From the NCBI RefSeq assembly GCF_902459465.1, contig NC_047067.1, forward strand, positions 13,032,840 to 13,096,839: a stretch of DNA of 64,000 nt, written 5' to 3'. Source of the DNA: Asterias rubens. Its lineage: Eukaryota > Echinodermata > Asteroidea > Forcipulatida > Asteriidae. The notes under the pieces are model-generated. The model worked only from the letters and a program-made list of their open reading frames with translations. It made no database searches and was not told the DNA's origin. Both the position numbers and the translations under genes were made by a program. Each line of letters opens with the position of its first letter. Position 1 is the first letter of the stretch. Below, one piece after another: positions 24,815 to 36,800 of the stretch.

Positions 24815-27800
24815 GCAAGTAAAACATTAAATAAAATAAAGACAGTGTCATGGTGTCAGTGACACTGACTGACAGAGAGAGAGATTGTGAATTTTGATTG
24901 AGGTGATAGGATTATGTAATGAGGAATTTAAATATATATGCCATTTGTCAACACATACTGGTCACCCTTTAAAAACAAAATGTGGAAAAGTTTCCGTATG
25001 GCGCCACCACTTTTTCATTCGATATGAAATAATATTATTTATAGTATCTAATTTACCTCAATGAGATATCCCTTTCTGTAAAATAAGAGTGAACAAGTGG
25101 TGGCGCCATACGGAAAGTTATCCAAAAAGGTCACCATAAATTGGTGTAATGGGGCTAACACCTTGAGTGTCTGCTAAACAGTGCTAGTGCTACTGGACTC
25201 TCCTCTCCTACTGTACCTGGCTGTCAATAAACTACTGCCCCATCATCAGATCATATGAGAAGAGATACAACAATCAAAAGTGCACTTGTTGTTTAAACAA
25301 GTATTTTTAGTTCATGTTTTGTGCAAGAGTGCTACATGATACATTACAAATAGACCCAGGTTTTTCATTGAACGCCATCTTTGATGAAACGTGCATGCAT
25401 GAAAGCCTATCATTGGAGTGAGAGTCATGCGCAGTGCGTATATGAATGCACATTTCCATCGTTTGGGGATCAATGACGCCATGACCATTAATTTGTGCAA
25501 TACATGAACAATGAACCGCTAGACTAGACAAGGTTTTTTTTTTAAGTTGAACAAATCAAATAAATCTATCAAATGGTTGGAAAAGTTTCAGTATCCTGCC
25601 ACCACTTTTTCATTCGTTTAAAGAAATAAAATAGTTAGTATCTAATTTACTCAAATGAGATATCTATTTTTTTAAATGAGTGAAAAAGTGGGCTGAAAGT
25701 TTACCAACAAATGGTCTAACACATATAATGTATGCATGGTCACTGGTGGTCGTTCACTATATCTGTGTGGCAGTAACACTCACACACAGAAACTTTAAGT
25801 GAGTATTTGGTTCCAGAAACATCAAGTACGATGATCAAGCCTAATGCAAAAAAGGCACTGGCAAGACACTGTCTCCTTCGTAAAGGGCATCTCTATGAGG
25901 AAATTGTACATTTCTATTGGATTCTCAAGAACATTGAGGAAAATTGCCTGCGTTGCCAACATTAGGCCAGGATAAGATAAAAGATTTTGCAATATACACA
26001 AATTGTACTTTGAAAAATGAAAATGACCTAACCCTTATAAACTCTCAAAGATGAAATTTCAGGCCTGTTGATATTGAAATTTACCATGATTTTTTTAATT
26101 TATTATATGAATCATATTTCAGGTTGGGATGTGTTTGTCAGCATTTACAAAGTTTAGTACACAGTGATAAATTGTGGAGGAGATTATGTCACACCTACTG
26201 GCTCCTAGATACCATGTAAGTATAGGGAAGCCACTTAATTTGGATGGCTTCTTTTAAATGCACATCACTTTTTTGTGACAATTTACATGTAGCAACTCTA
26301 TTGCAGAGATGGCAAGTTCAAAAAGAAAGAAACCTTTTTTGTTTTTATCGGATAACGGTTTTATTGCATAAAATTATTTGTGGAGAAAAAAAAGTGTTTC
26401 AAAATGCATAAAAAACCTCTTCAGTATACTTAGAACTCACATGAGGTACGCAGGAGATGTTTCTGGTTAGTGTGGAGGTACGATTGTGTCAGATTATTTC
26501 CCCCAAAAAGATAAATTTCTGGCTAAAATGATGTCCAAGACGACTTCTGCCTGTTGAGTCTCAATCGTGGAGTGCATTCAACGAATTTGCAAAGAAATCG
26601 GGACAAACTTGTGCACAATTCACGTTTTGCGCTCAGCCGAATAGCCAAATTGTTGGCTGAATCTTCTGAGAGAGCAAAAAGCGTGCACAATCTTCAAATT
26701 TGTGCTTTGTTTGCATGCCAGCTCAATTTGAGAATTCTAAAAAACTGCGTGCAATCTGAAGATTGTGCAGTATTTTTTTTTTTTCCCGATCTGGCCCAGA
26801 TGCGTGAGCAAAATGGTTGCGGTGCGTGAGAGCGTGAGACAGACCCCTAATGTGCGAGTCCCACGCCTATATGCAAATTGGCAATAGCTACACGTACACA
26901 GCCTGATATATATGTAGATCCAGGGGAAAGTATGGCAATAATACCTTTTCTAGTCTTTAGAGGCTCTCTTCCTGACCAATGGATCTTCTATTTCAGCAGT
27001 CACATCACCAGCCCCTTAGAGAGTTTTAAAGGCAGTGGACACTATTGGTACTCGTAATTACTCAAAATAATTGTTAGCATAAAAACTTACTTGGTAACAA
27101 GTAATGGAGAGATGTTGATAGTATAAAACATTGTGAGAAACGGCTCCCTCTGAAGTAACGTAGGTTTCAAGAAAGAAGTAATTTTCCACGAATTTGATTT
27201 CGAGACTTTAGATTTTGAGGTCTCGAAATCAAACATCTGAAAGCACACAACTTCGTGTGACAAGGGTGTTTTTTTTTTCCATTATTATTTGGCAACTTCG
27301 ACAACCAATTGAGCTCAAATTTTCGCAGATTTGTTATTTTTATGCATATGTTGAGATACACCAACTGTGAAGAATAGTCTTTGACAATTACCAATAGGGT
27401 CACACTAGGCAAATTTTACAGCCGACTTGGAGACAACAAAACTGCAGTGCATGATATGGGACCATTTTGGTAGCACATGAGAAATTGTTCAAACAATGTC
27501 TTGCGATTCCCCCCCCAAAAATAGAACATTCAAACTTGAAAGCCTTTTTCTTCTTGGAGATTGCCTGGAACTGGTAAATTGTCTTGTGTGACATGGCCCT
27601 AAGAATGTATTCATCTTAACACTCACTCTACATGTACCCTGTATTTAATTTCAACTAACACACATGTACCCGTAGTTCAGTGAGCGTACATTACCCAATA
27701 GGGTAGTAATAATAATATCAAATTCTTATATCTAACGCGCGTATCTACCAAACAAGGTACAGCCAGGAACACCGGGGCAAACCCCTGCGCTTTTCGATAA

Positions 27801-30800
27801 GTGCACTGGGTTCTTTTACATGCATTACACAACACATGGAACCAACGGCTTTACATCCCATCCGAAGGACGAAGCAATGGTGAAGTGTCTTGATTAAGGA
27901 CACAAGTGTCACGGCTGGGGATTCGAACCCACACGTCTGCTGATCAGAAACACCAGAGTTTGAATTCGGTGCTCTTAACCGCTCGGCCATGACACTTCCA
28001 CTAGCTCATTATAATGGTACTCAATACAAATTCTTAAAAATTCCAAGCTTTTTATATAATTGGATCTAACACTATAGTCTACAATTTGTTTATACAGTCC
28101 TTCAAGAAATGATAGCTCAGAAAATTTGAGGTCATAATTATTGTACTAGATTTCATTATTTTGTCTTCTTACCTCAGACCCGAAACAGAAGATGACACTT
28201 CTGCCAGCTGGTACACAACTTTCAAAGAATGGTATCAGAACCTCGGCCAGTTCATTGATTGTTACGCTACGATCAAAGGGTACTGGAATAGAATAGAAGA
28301 TTCATTGAAAGAAAGAGGAGCCATCAACATCTTCAAGTCTCTAAGGGGTAAGTTTTGATTCAGCTCAGAAAAAAGGTAAACTTTTTGGCGTGTCGTGGCC
28401 TAGCAGTCAAGTGTACCGGACTCAAGCTCTAATTTTTCTGGTCAGCAGAGTTTTTAGGTTCAAGTTCTGGTCATGACACTTTTGTATCCTTTTGTATCCT
28501 AAGCAAGACACCTTTGCTTCGTCCTTCGGATGGGATGCAAATTCATTGGTCCTTTGTGTTGTGTAATGCTTGTAAAAGAACCAAGTACACTTTTCGTTAA
28601 GAGAAGGGGTTTATCTCATTGTTTCTGACAGTATTCTTTTTTTTAATGAGTGCCTGTCGGTTGTGATTAAAGGCAGTGGACACTATTGGTAATTGCTCAA
28701 AATAATTATTAGCATAAAACCTCTCTTGGTAGCGAGTAATGGGGAGAGGCTGATAGTATAAAACATTGTGAGAAGCGACTCCCTATGAAATAACGTAGTT
28801 TTCGAGAAAGAAGTAATTTTCCACGTATTTGATTTTGAGACCTCAGATTTAGAATTTGAGGTCTCGAAATCAAGCATCTGAGAGCACACAACTTCGTGTG
28901 ACAAGGGTGTTTTTTCTTTCATAGTTATCTCGCAACTCCCACGACCAATCGAGCTCAAATTTTCACAGGTTTGTTATTTTATGCATATGTCGAGATACAC
29001 TAAGTGAAAAGACTGGTCTTTGACGATTACCAATAGTGTCCACTGTCTTTAAGAGAAGGGGTTTGTCTCATTGTTTCTGGCAGCGCCCTTTTTTGAATGA
29101 GTGCCTGTCGGTTGTATAAGAGTGCCTGTCGGTTGTAGAGTGTCACGGCCGAGTGGTTAAGAGCATCGAATTCAAGTTCTGGTGCTAATTCACCGGAGTG
29201 TGGGTTCGAATCCCGGTCGTGACACTTGTGTCCTTGAGCAAGATACTTTACTATAATTGCTTCTCTTCACCCAGGGGTATAAGTGGGTACCTGCGAGGGT
29301 AGAGGCCGATATTGTGAATGAAAAGCTTTCGGAGCGCCACGGCAGCTCGGGGCTGTATACTCTCTAATGGGAGCTGAGAAAGATTAAAGGGATGTTTATT
29401 GGCCCAATGACCAGGGGACTAATGTAAAGCGCATTGATACGGTTTATTGTGAAATGCGCTATATAAGAATTTGTTATTATTATTAATAAGAACTGTACAT
29501 TATATTATAGTTTAACACTTTGTTTCCTTCCCATTTGCTATAGGTCCATTAGAACCCCAGAATGATCAACTCTCAGGTAAAGAAGAGAACATTGACATCC
29601 CATTGGATTTACTATGTTCACTTCACGTTCACAACGGTCAGACGATACCTACCGATGGCGATGATACAGTAACTATTGGCTTAGGAGGTACATTAAGTCT
29701 GTATGACTACAGTAGCTCACCATCTCTGCTGAGTTATGAGGAGATCCTAACGTTGATCCAAGACGGAAATGAAGATCAGGAAAATGTAAGTGGCTTCTTG
29801 AGATGTTCTTGGTAATGTCTGCTGCATCTTTCAACGATGACTAAAGCAAGCTAGTCGAAAATGTTTGGACCAATAAGAACTCACTTCGCAGCAGTGAAGT
29901 TAATAATGAGAAGTCCCCTCAGTCCACTAGGCCAAAGTACCCTCTGACCTGGGCCCAACTTCATAGAGCTGCTAAGCACAAAAATTTGCTAAGCATGAAA
30001 TTTCTTCCTTGGTAAAAACAGGATTACCAACCAAATTTAAATTTGTTGCATATTCCTTGTTACTGGTATTCAGCTGTTGTTTGCTCATCCTGAAAATCAC
30101 CTTGAAATTTGGTTGGTAATCCTGTTTTTATCGAGGAAGAAATTTCATGCTAAGGTAATTTTTGTGCTTATGTTTTGTAGCAGCTCTATGAAATTAGGCC
30201 CAAGTAGTAGTTAATAAGTGAGAGTTCTTTTTAGAACAAAGTAGTCTCCCAAATTCTTAATCTTTCTGATGACCCTGCATACATGTCTGTTGATAAATTT
30301 GAGTCAGTGGGAGATTCAGTTTCTCTTGTTTCTCACCAGCACTATGATACTCTTTCAAAGAGAAAATCTTGCCCACAAACTTCCTGAATTCAGTGTGAAT
30401 TATTCTTCACTGCCTCAAACTTTTTGTTGACTGTATGTAAAAAATATTGTATTGTATTTCAACAGAATCTGAAGACCTTGACTGTATTGAGATGTCCATT
30501 CAACAGAACAACGATACGGATGTGCCTGGACTCTACAGGAGAATTCCTGCGGGGTTTTATGTTCTATCGTCAACACAACTTTTTGCATGTATGTACAAAG
30601 ATATTGCTGAATAGTCTGGAATGTTCACATGATTCTTGATTGTGTTGTTACTTGCATTTAAGATTGTTTTAAGTGTGATTGTGGCACGTTGTGGCCGAGC
30701 AGATAAGGACACTGGACTCAAGCTCTGGTGTTTTTGATCAGCAGGGTGTTAAGAAATAGTAATCATAATAATATTGAAGTCTTATATAGCGCATGTATCT

Positions 30801-33800
30801 ACGTACTCAACGCTGAGTATATATACAAACTTTCAGAAAGATAGGTTAGTGCAGTGATGAATTGTGAGACCCTATTATAAGACCATTTTGCTGCATCCTT
30901 ATTAGACGCAAACCTGAGGTGCCATGTGTTGTGAAATGCTAGTAAAATACCTCACCTTATTGTTCTCCCACAATGTGAATTTTCAAATCCTAATTAAATT
31001 CTTTCTCCTGCAGAATTTCTTCCATGGGGTGGCACACAAAGGATTTTTCTTGTCAGCAGAGAGTTTTACTGACTGGTTGTCACAACTTGCAGACAGACTA
31101 TCTGATCCAGGGACTATGGTGCATCCTACTGGGTTATTCAGGTAAAACGACTATTGAATTACAATATACACTTGAAATATACACTGGACTGCAGGCCTCA
31201 GGCCAGTTCTTTTAGCATTAGGCCTGTAAACTCATGACTGGACAAGTCTAGTAGTCTTGTGTTTGTGATCAAATGTAACTTTCAGTCTAAAAAAACGCTA
31301 ATAATTCTGTTGAAAACAGATGAGAAAATCTTCTCCTTGTGCTTTACAAATTCATCTGTTCAATTGTCAAATTGTTTTAAAGACACTGGACACTATTGGT
31401 AATTGTCAAAGACCAGTCTTCTCACTTGGTGTATCTCAACATATGCATGAAATAGCAAACCTGTTAAAGTTCGTCGAAGTTGTGAGATATTAATGAAAGA
31501 AAGAACACCCTTGTCACACGAAGTTGTGTGCTTTCTGATGCTTGATTTCGAGACCTCAAATTCTAAATCTGAGGTCTCAAAATCAAATTCGTAGAAAATT
31601 ATTTCTTTCTCGAAAACTACTCCACTTCAGAGGGAGCCGTTTCTCACAATGGTTTATACTATCAACCTCTCCCTATTACTCATTAACAAAGTGAGGTTTT
31701 ATGCTAATAATTATTTTGAGTAATTACCAATAGTGTCCACTGCCTTTAAAGGCATCTCAATTCTGGTCCTGAATTACACCAAGCTACAAGCCCTGTGGTA
31801 TTGTGGATTTTCCGTCTAAGTTTGAGCACTGTATTTCATTTTTCTCTGTAAGTGGATAATACTTCAACCGGTGTTCAAGTATGTCTTTGCTGGCGATTTG
31901 ATTTTATGTGTCTTAAATCTTGTTTTATGTGGGTTTTCTTCTTTATCCAATTTACAAACGTTAATGATACAAACAAGTGTTTCAGGTGTTATCCCTGGCT
32001 GCACAGCAGCTAATTCATGTTTGGCTTCTAAATTGGCACCCAAAACTTAGATAATAATATTGAAAGATAGATAAATAGGGAGACCACCACAAGACATAGG
32101 GCTAGATAGTCCAGTTGGTAGAGCGCAGATACTTTAATCTGATCGTCGATGGTTCAATTCCCACTCTGTGGTCAGCTTGTCTTTGTTTAACCAGAACAAT
32201 TAGTTAAGCCCTGTAGACGACTGTGGATAAAGCACTTTATAAAAACTGAATGTTATCGCTATAAGATCATGGATATTATTATTTTATCATCTAGATTTTA
32301 CCATGAGCCATCTTGCTTAGCAGTGACCGATGATGTCAAGGTTACCGTAGCAACGACCTTTGTTCCTGAGCTCAGTGAAACACTAAACAGACCCAAGAGA
32401 ATGTTCTCTTATCACATCACCATGGAGATGGACAAGGATGTTCATAAAAAAAGTAGGCTATGGATAATTTTTATGTAACTATTTGATTTTTTTTCCCCCT
32501 GTGACTTGTTTTCTTTGTAAGTGGGCTAGGCACATTATTGTGAACACTTTTGAATCCAATGGTATCGAATCACTTGATCATTAGATTTGTATTGAATTGA
32601 TGTGAAATTGCTTCAATGAGTGGAGTCAACGTATGACAAATACTGAACTGCATGGCAATTATCCGCTAAAATACAACAGCGTTGTCTGAGACTAGCAGGG
32701 CACTCATACATCACCAGCTGTCTCTCAGCTTATCAACTGGTCACCAAAACATGGAAGGAGAAATAGGGGGAAAAAAAGGCCCAGCTAAACATAAAATACT
32801 TCCCAGGGACATTGAGTTGATGTTATTACCTCTTGGTACATATTACTACCTATTAGTAACGTTTAGTTCCTCCTATCTTGGTATCTCTTAGTGCCTCTTG
32901 GAACCTTTATGTTTTTTTGTATGTCTCATTGTCCTCTATACTATAAACTTCATATTTAAAGGAAAGTTACAGAATTGGTAAGAAACAAAAATCGTGAAGA
33001 TCACAGATTTACATAAAAATTACACGGTCTAATGATGATGATAGTTGAAAACTTTCCTTGAAATATTTCTGTCTGAAATGTCATATTTGATGAGAAATAA
33101 ATAATCTAACTTCGCGTTTGGAGTTTATCGCTCAGTGAGCGTTTTATTCATTTTTTATTTTGGCATCGATGCAATGCAAAATTTGTTATCGGTTTTTGCA
33201 CTATTCTCTCGTGACCCAGGATGGCCGATCGATCTCAAACTTCTACAGGTTTGTCAGTTCATGTATATAGTGGATGCGACCAACTGTTTTGTTAGCAAAA
33301 ACAATTCTGTAACGTTCCTTCAACCATCCCAACTCTTGCCATTGAACTTTGTGTTATACTTGACGTAAAATAAGAGGATTCACACACCTGTTAAATGCCC
33401 GATTTTCTCTCCTCATAGAAACCTGTCAGCTGTTAACCAGGCACTGGGAAGTGATAGACGGTAATGGTAAAGTTGAAACAGTCGTTGGAGATGGCGTTAT
33501 TGGTAAGTGGATCCAACTTTTTGTTTCTCTTACGGCTAGTCTGAACTGACGGTTTGAAGAGTTGGTTGACCTGCATTTTTCTAAGGGTTATGTAACGAAG
33601 GTAGCAGGGCTCGAAATTAACAGTGGACTGCAGGCCTCAAGCCAGTGATGTTAGCGTCGAGCCAGTTAACTCGGGTGGTCTTGTTTTTGTTTCAATTGAA
33701 AATATGCTACATGTACTTGTGCAGTTATTGTGAAAATCTGTTTGACTATGAGGCTTATTAATAACTTCAAATTTTCTTTAGTATCAAATTACTTACACAT

Positions 33801-36800
33801 AAGACAAATTGGATAGATCGCCTCTTAGTGCTTTGTTCAGTTAACAATGTATTTTGATTCTGGTCTTGTATAATAAATTCTGAACCAGTAAATTTGTTTA
33901 GCTGCAAGCCCTGTAGTCTTGTGGATTTGAGCCCCGTAAAAGGGGGTCGCTGATCACTGTGTTTAGATTGTACGACAATTGGTTCGCCGGTCCATGGACC
34001 ATTTTCTTCACATGTATCAGCCATTGATTTAAGTACATTTCTTGAAGTCTCTTTGGCGCAGATATACACCGAGGAACAAATGTATTTTTCATCAAGCTGG
34101 TTTGTACTGAAACTGAGGCACATGCATTTATGAGGGTTTGGTTGGCATGTTGAAAAGACAGTACTGGATTTATAGATTATTTAATACACAAACGAATGAA
34201 AGCAATTTTGGGCAAATGACTGTAAAGCCACCGTACCAAATGTCAAGCTTTTACATAGGTTTGTACGCAAACATGGTCATTTATACACATTCTGACGCAG
34301 GACTAGGTAGCACTCTAGTAAACTTGTAAAAGTTTTTTATAGGTCTAATGTTTTAGCTTAGCATCATTGGGTCTTTTAAACTTGTAAACAGTAGACAGAG
34401 TAGCCCTTGTGTAAATTCATCTTCATATTGAATCAAAGTGTCAGCGTTAGGATTCAAGAGTTCTACTGTATATTCAGACGCAGGTTTATGAATTTTATTT
34501 TAGAGGTCCCATTAAAGCTATTATACACTTTCGGTAAACAGTGTTGTCCGAGTCCCACACTTCGTGTATCACAACTTATATATAAAACAACAAACCTGTG
34601 AAAATTTAGGCTCAATCGGTCATCGGAGTCGGGAGAAAATAACGGGAAAACCCACTCTTGTTTCCGCGCGTTTCGCCGTGTCATGACATGTGTTTAAAAT
34701 AAATCTGTAATTCTTGCTAACGAGAATTTATTATGTTTTACCGTTTTCTCAAAAAGTAAAGCATTTCATGGACTAATATTTCAAGAGAAGTCTTTCACCA
34801 TTACCTTCTGTAAACCCTGTAAATTATTTGTAAACCTGTGAACTTTTTTTCTTTTTTTTTCGTACCGAAAGGGTCCAATGGCTTTAAACAAAAACCCTAT
34901 GAACAATGTGTAATGATAAAGGCAAGAGCCTCAGTTCCTCTTCAGGAAGTATCAGGACTGAAAAATGCAGGTTCAGGAATTTTACCAGAGGGGTCCCCTA
35001 CAAAACAATACACCCCACGAACATTGCGTAATGATAAAGGCATGAGTCTCCATACCCCTGTTTACTGATGCCTTGGTGCCCCCTTCCATTACCCAAGAGA
35101 AAAGTTTCCCTCATACCAAGGAACAAATTTGTCGGGAAGTATCAGGCCTGAAATTGTAACTGGAAGGTTGTCATGATTGTAGGTAGGATTGGGGCAAGCA
35201 ATACTAATGTAGTCCTACAATGAGATTAGGGCTATTTTTGTGTTTAAAGGTGCACATTTTAAAAAGGAACAATAAAGTAAAAAGAAACTTCTTTTAAAAG
35301 TCGTCGAGAGCAGGGAGGGGTCCGTACCCCCCTTGGACCACCCCCTTGGATTAATGCATGCCATTAATCAAAGAATATTGGGAACCTTGCAAGCAGTTCT
35401 TTTCTGTTTATACGTAGGCGCTTTTCCGATTATTAAGCCTGGGACTAAGTACTCCTGGACGAGCTGTACAACGTTCGATACCGTCTCTGGCTCCATGGGT
35501 GGTCACTTCTCGATGGTCAATCTTCAAACTCGTAAGTAAACATGCTAATCACAAATAAATGTATTAATCATAAATGAAACATTCATAAATATGTATCCAG
35601 TATTCATATTTACAATAATCATAGGCAGTAAGCAATTATTATAAATGCAAATCTCTGTGAGTAGGATTTGAAACTTTGCATAGTGGTAGTATAATCATGG
35701 AGGAAGGAAGAGAAGGAGCTTGAACGACGCGCAAAACCGCAGAGTAACAAAAGAATACTCTGAAAATGCCCCTGTCTGACCAGTGGAAAAAAATAGGGGA
35801 CCTCCAGCTGGACGGCCGATTAACGAGCGGGATTAAATCTCTTTGAACAGAACGTGTGGTACCGCCAGTCTGTGCTCTTGCCTGCTTGTAAAGTTGAATC
35901 ATTGGAGACAAGAATTGTGAATATACACGTTTTCATTTACCGTTTGTGGTGTTTCACGGAAACATCATGGCATATTTTTTACATTTTTTGTGACTTTCCG
36001 GTCACTAGGGTATTAGCACACGAGGGTGGTTGGTATTCAAGTGTACACAATTTTTATCAGGTCTCAAAATTTTTTTTTTTACTGTATTATATCCATACGA
36101 CATACGACACCATAGTTGAGTGAAGAACCAAGTGCGCACGCGCAAACTCACACGCCAGGTCGCCCATTGTCTGTATAAGGTATGTGGGTGATTACAAGGT
36201 GTTGTTAAACGACCGCGGTACCATGGGTTCGACTTTTGAAGTCCCTTCGTTCGAGCTCCTTCTCTTCCTTCCTCCATGGTATAATCAGATCAGGTTTGTG
36301 GTAGCACCATGAGTAAAATCTCTTTTGAGTCGTGTGGTTCTGAAAAGAACTGGAGGTTGACAACTCCAGAGTTGTCAACCAGAAACAGAGTTGTCAACCA
36401 GAAACATAATACTTGTCCTAAATAATCAAGTATTAAAATGAACAATTTGTAGGTGATTTGAGTTAGTTCCATAGAGCTATATATATTGACTAGAGCGCTA
36501 ACGTGCTCTGCGTTTTGAAGCCACCCTGGGCGCAGACATGTTTGATGTGTTGCGTGAATTCGGAATTTTAAGAGAACACACATTGTCACGATTATTTTAC
36601 ATTCTGCAAGTGCGTATACGTACGCAACTGTCCACTCGCGTACGTCCGCGCTACGAAAACAGTAACTTCGACTTGGTTGCCTTACTTAAAAAAAGGTAAA
36701 CGCGCCTTTTAATCATGATGCACATGACGCTCGCAGTTTGTGCGCTTATCAGCAGATTGTGCGTTCACATTTACTGCATTTTTTGCTTCGATGGCACATA

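Noticed and set aside
29140-29225. Possible tRNA-Leu or tRNA-Ser gene
   Set aside because: It continues into a SINE body and ATT tail shared with other copies, so it is a SINE head rather than a tRNA gene.
35639-36277. Two ~90-codon frames on the - strand
   Set aside because: They overlap the ends of the hAT-like MITE and start or stop within its inverted repeats.
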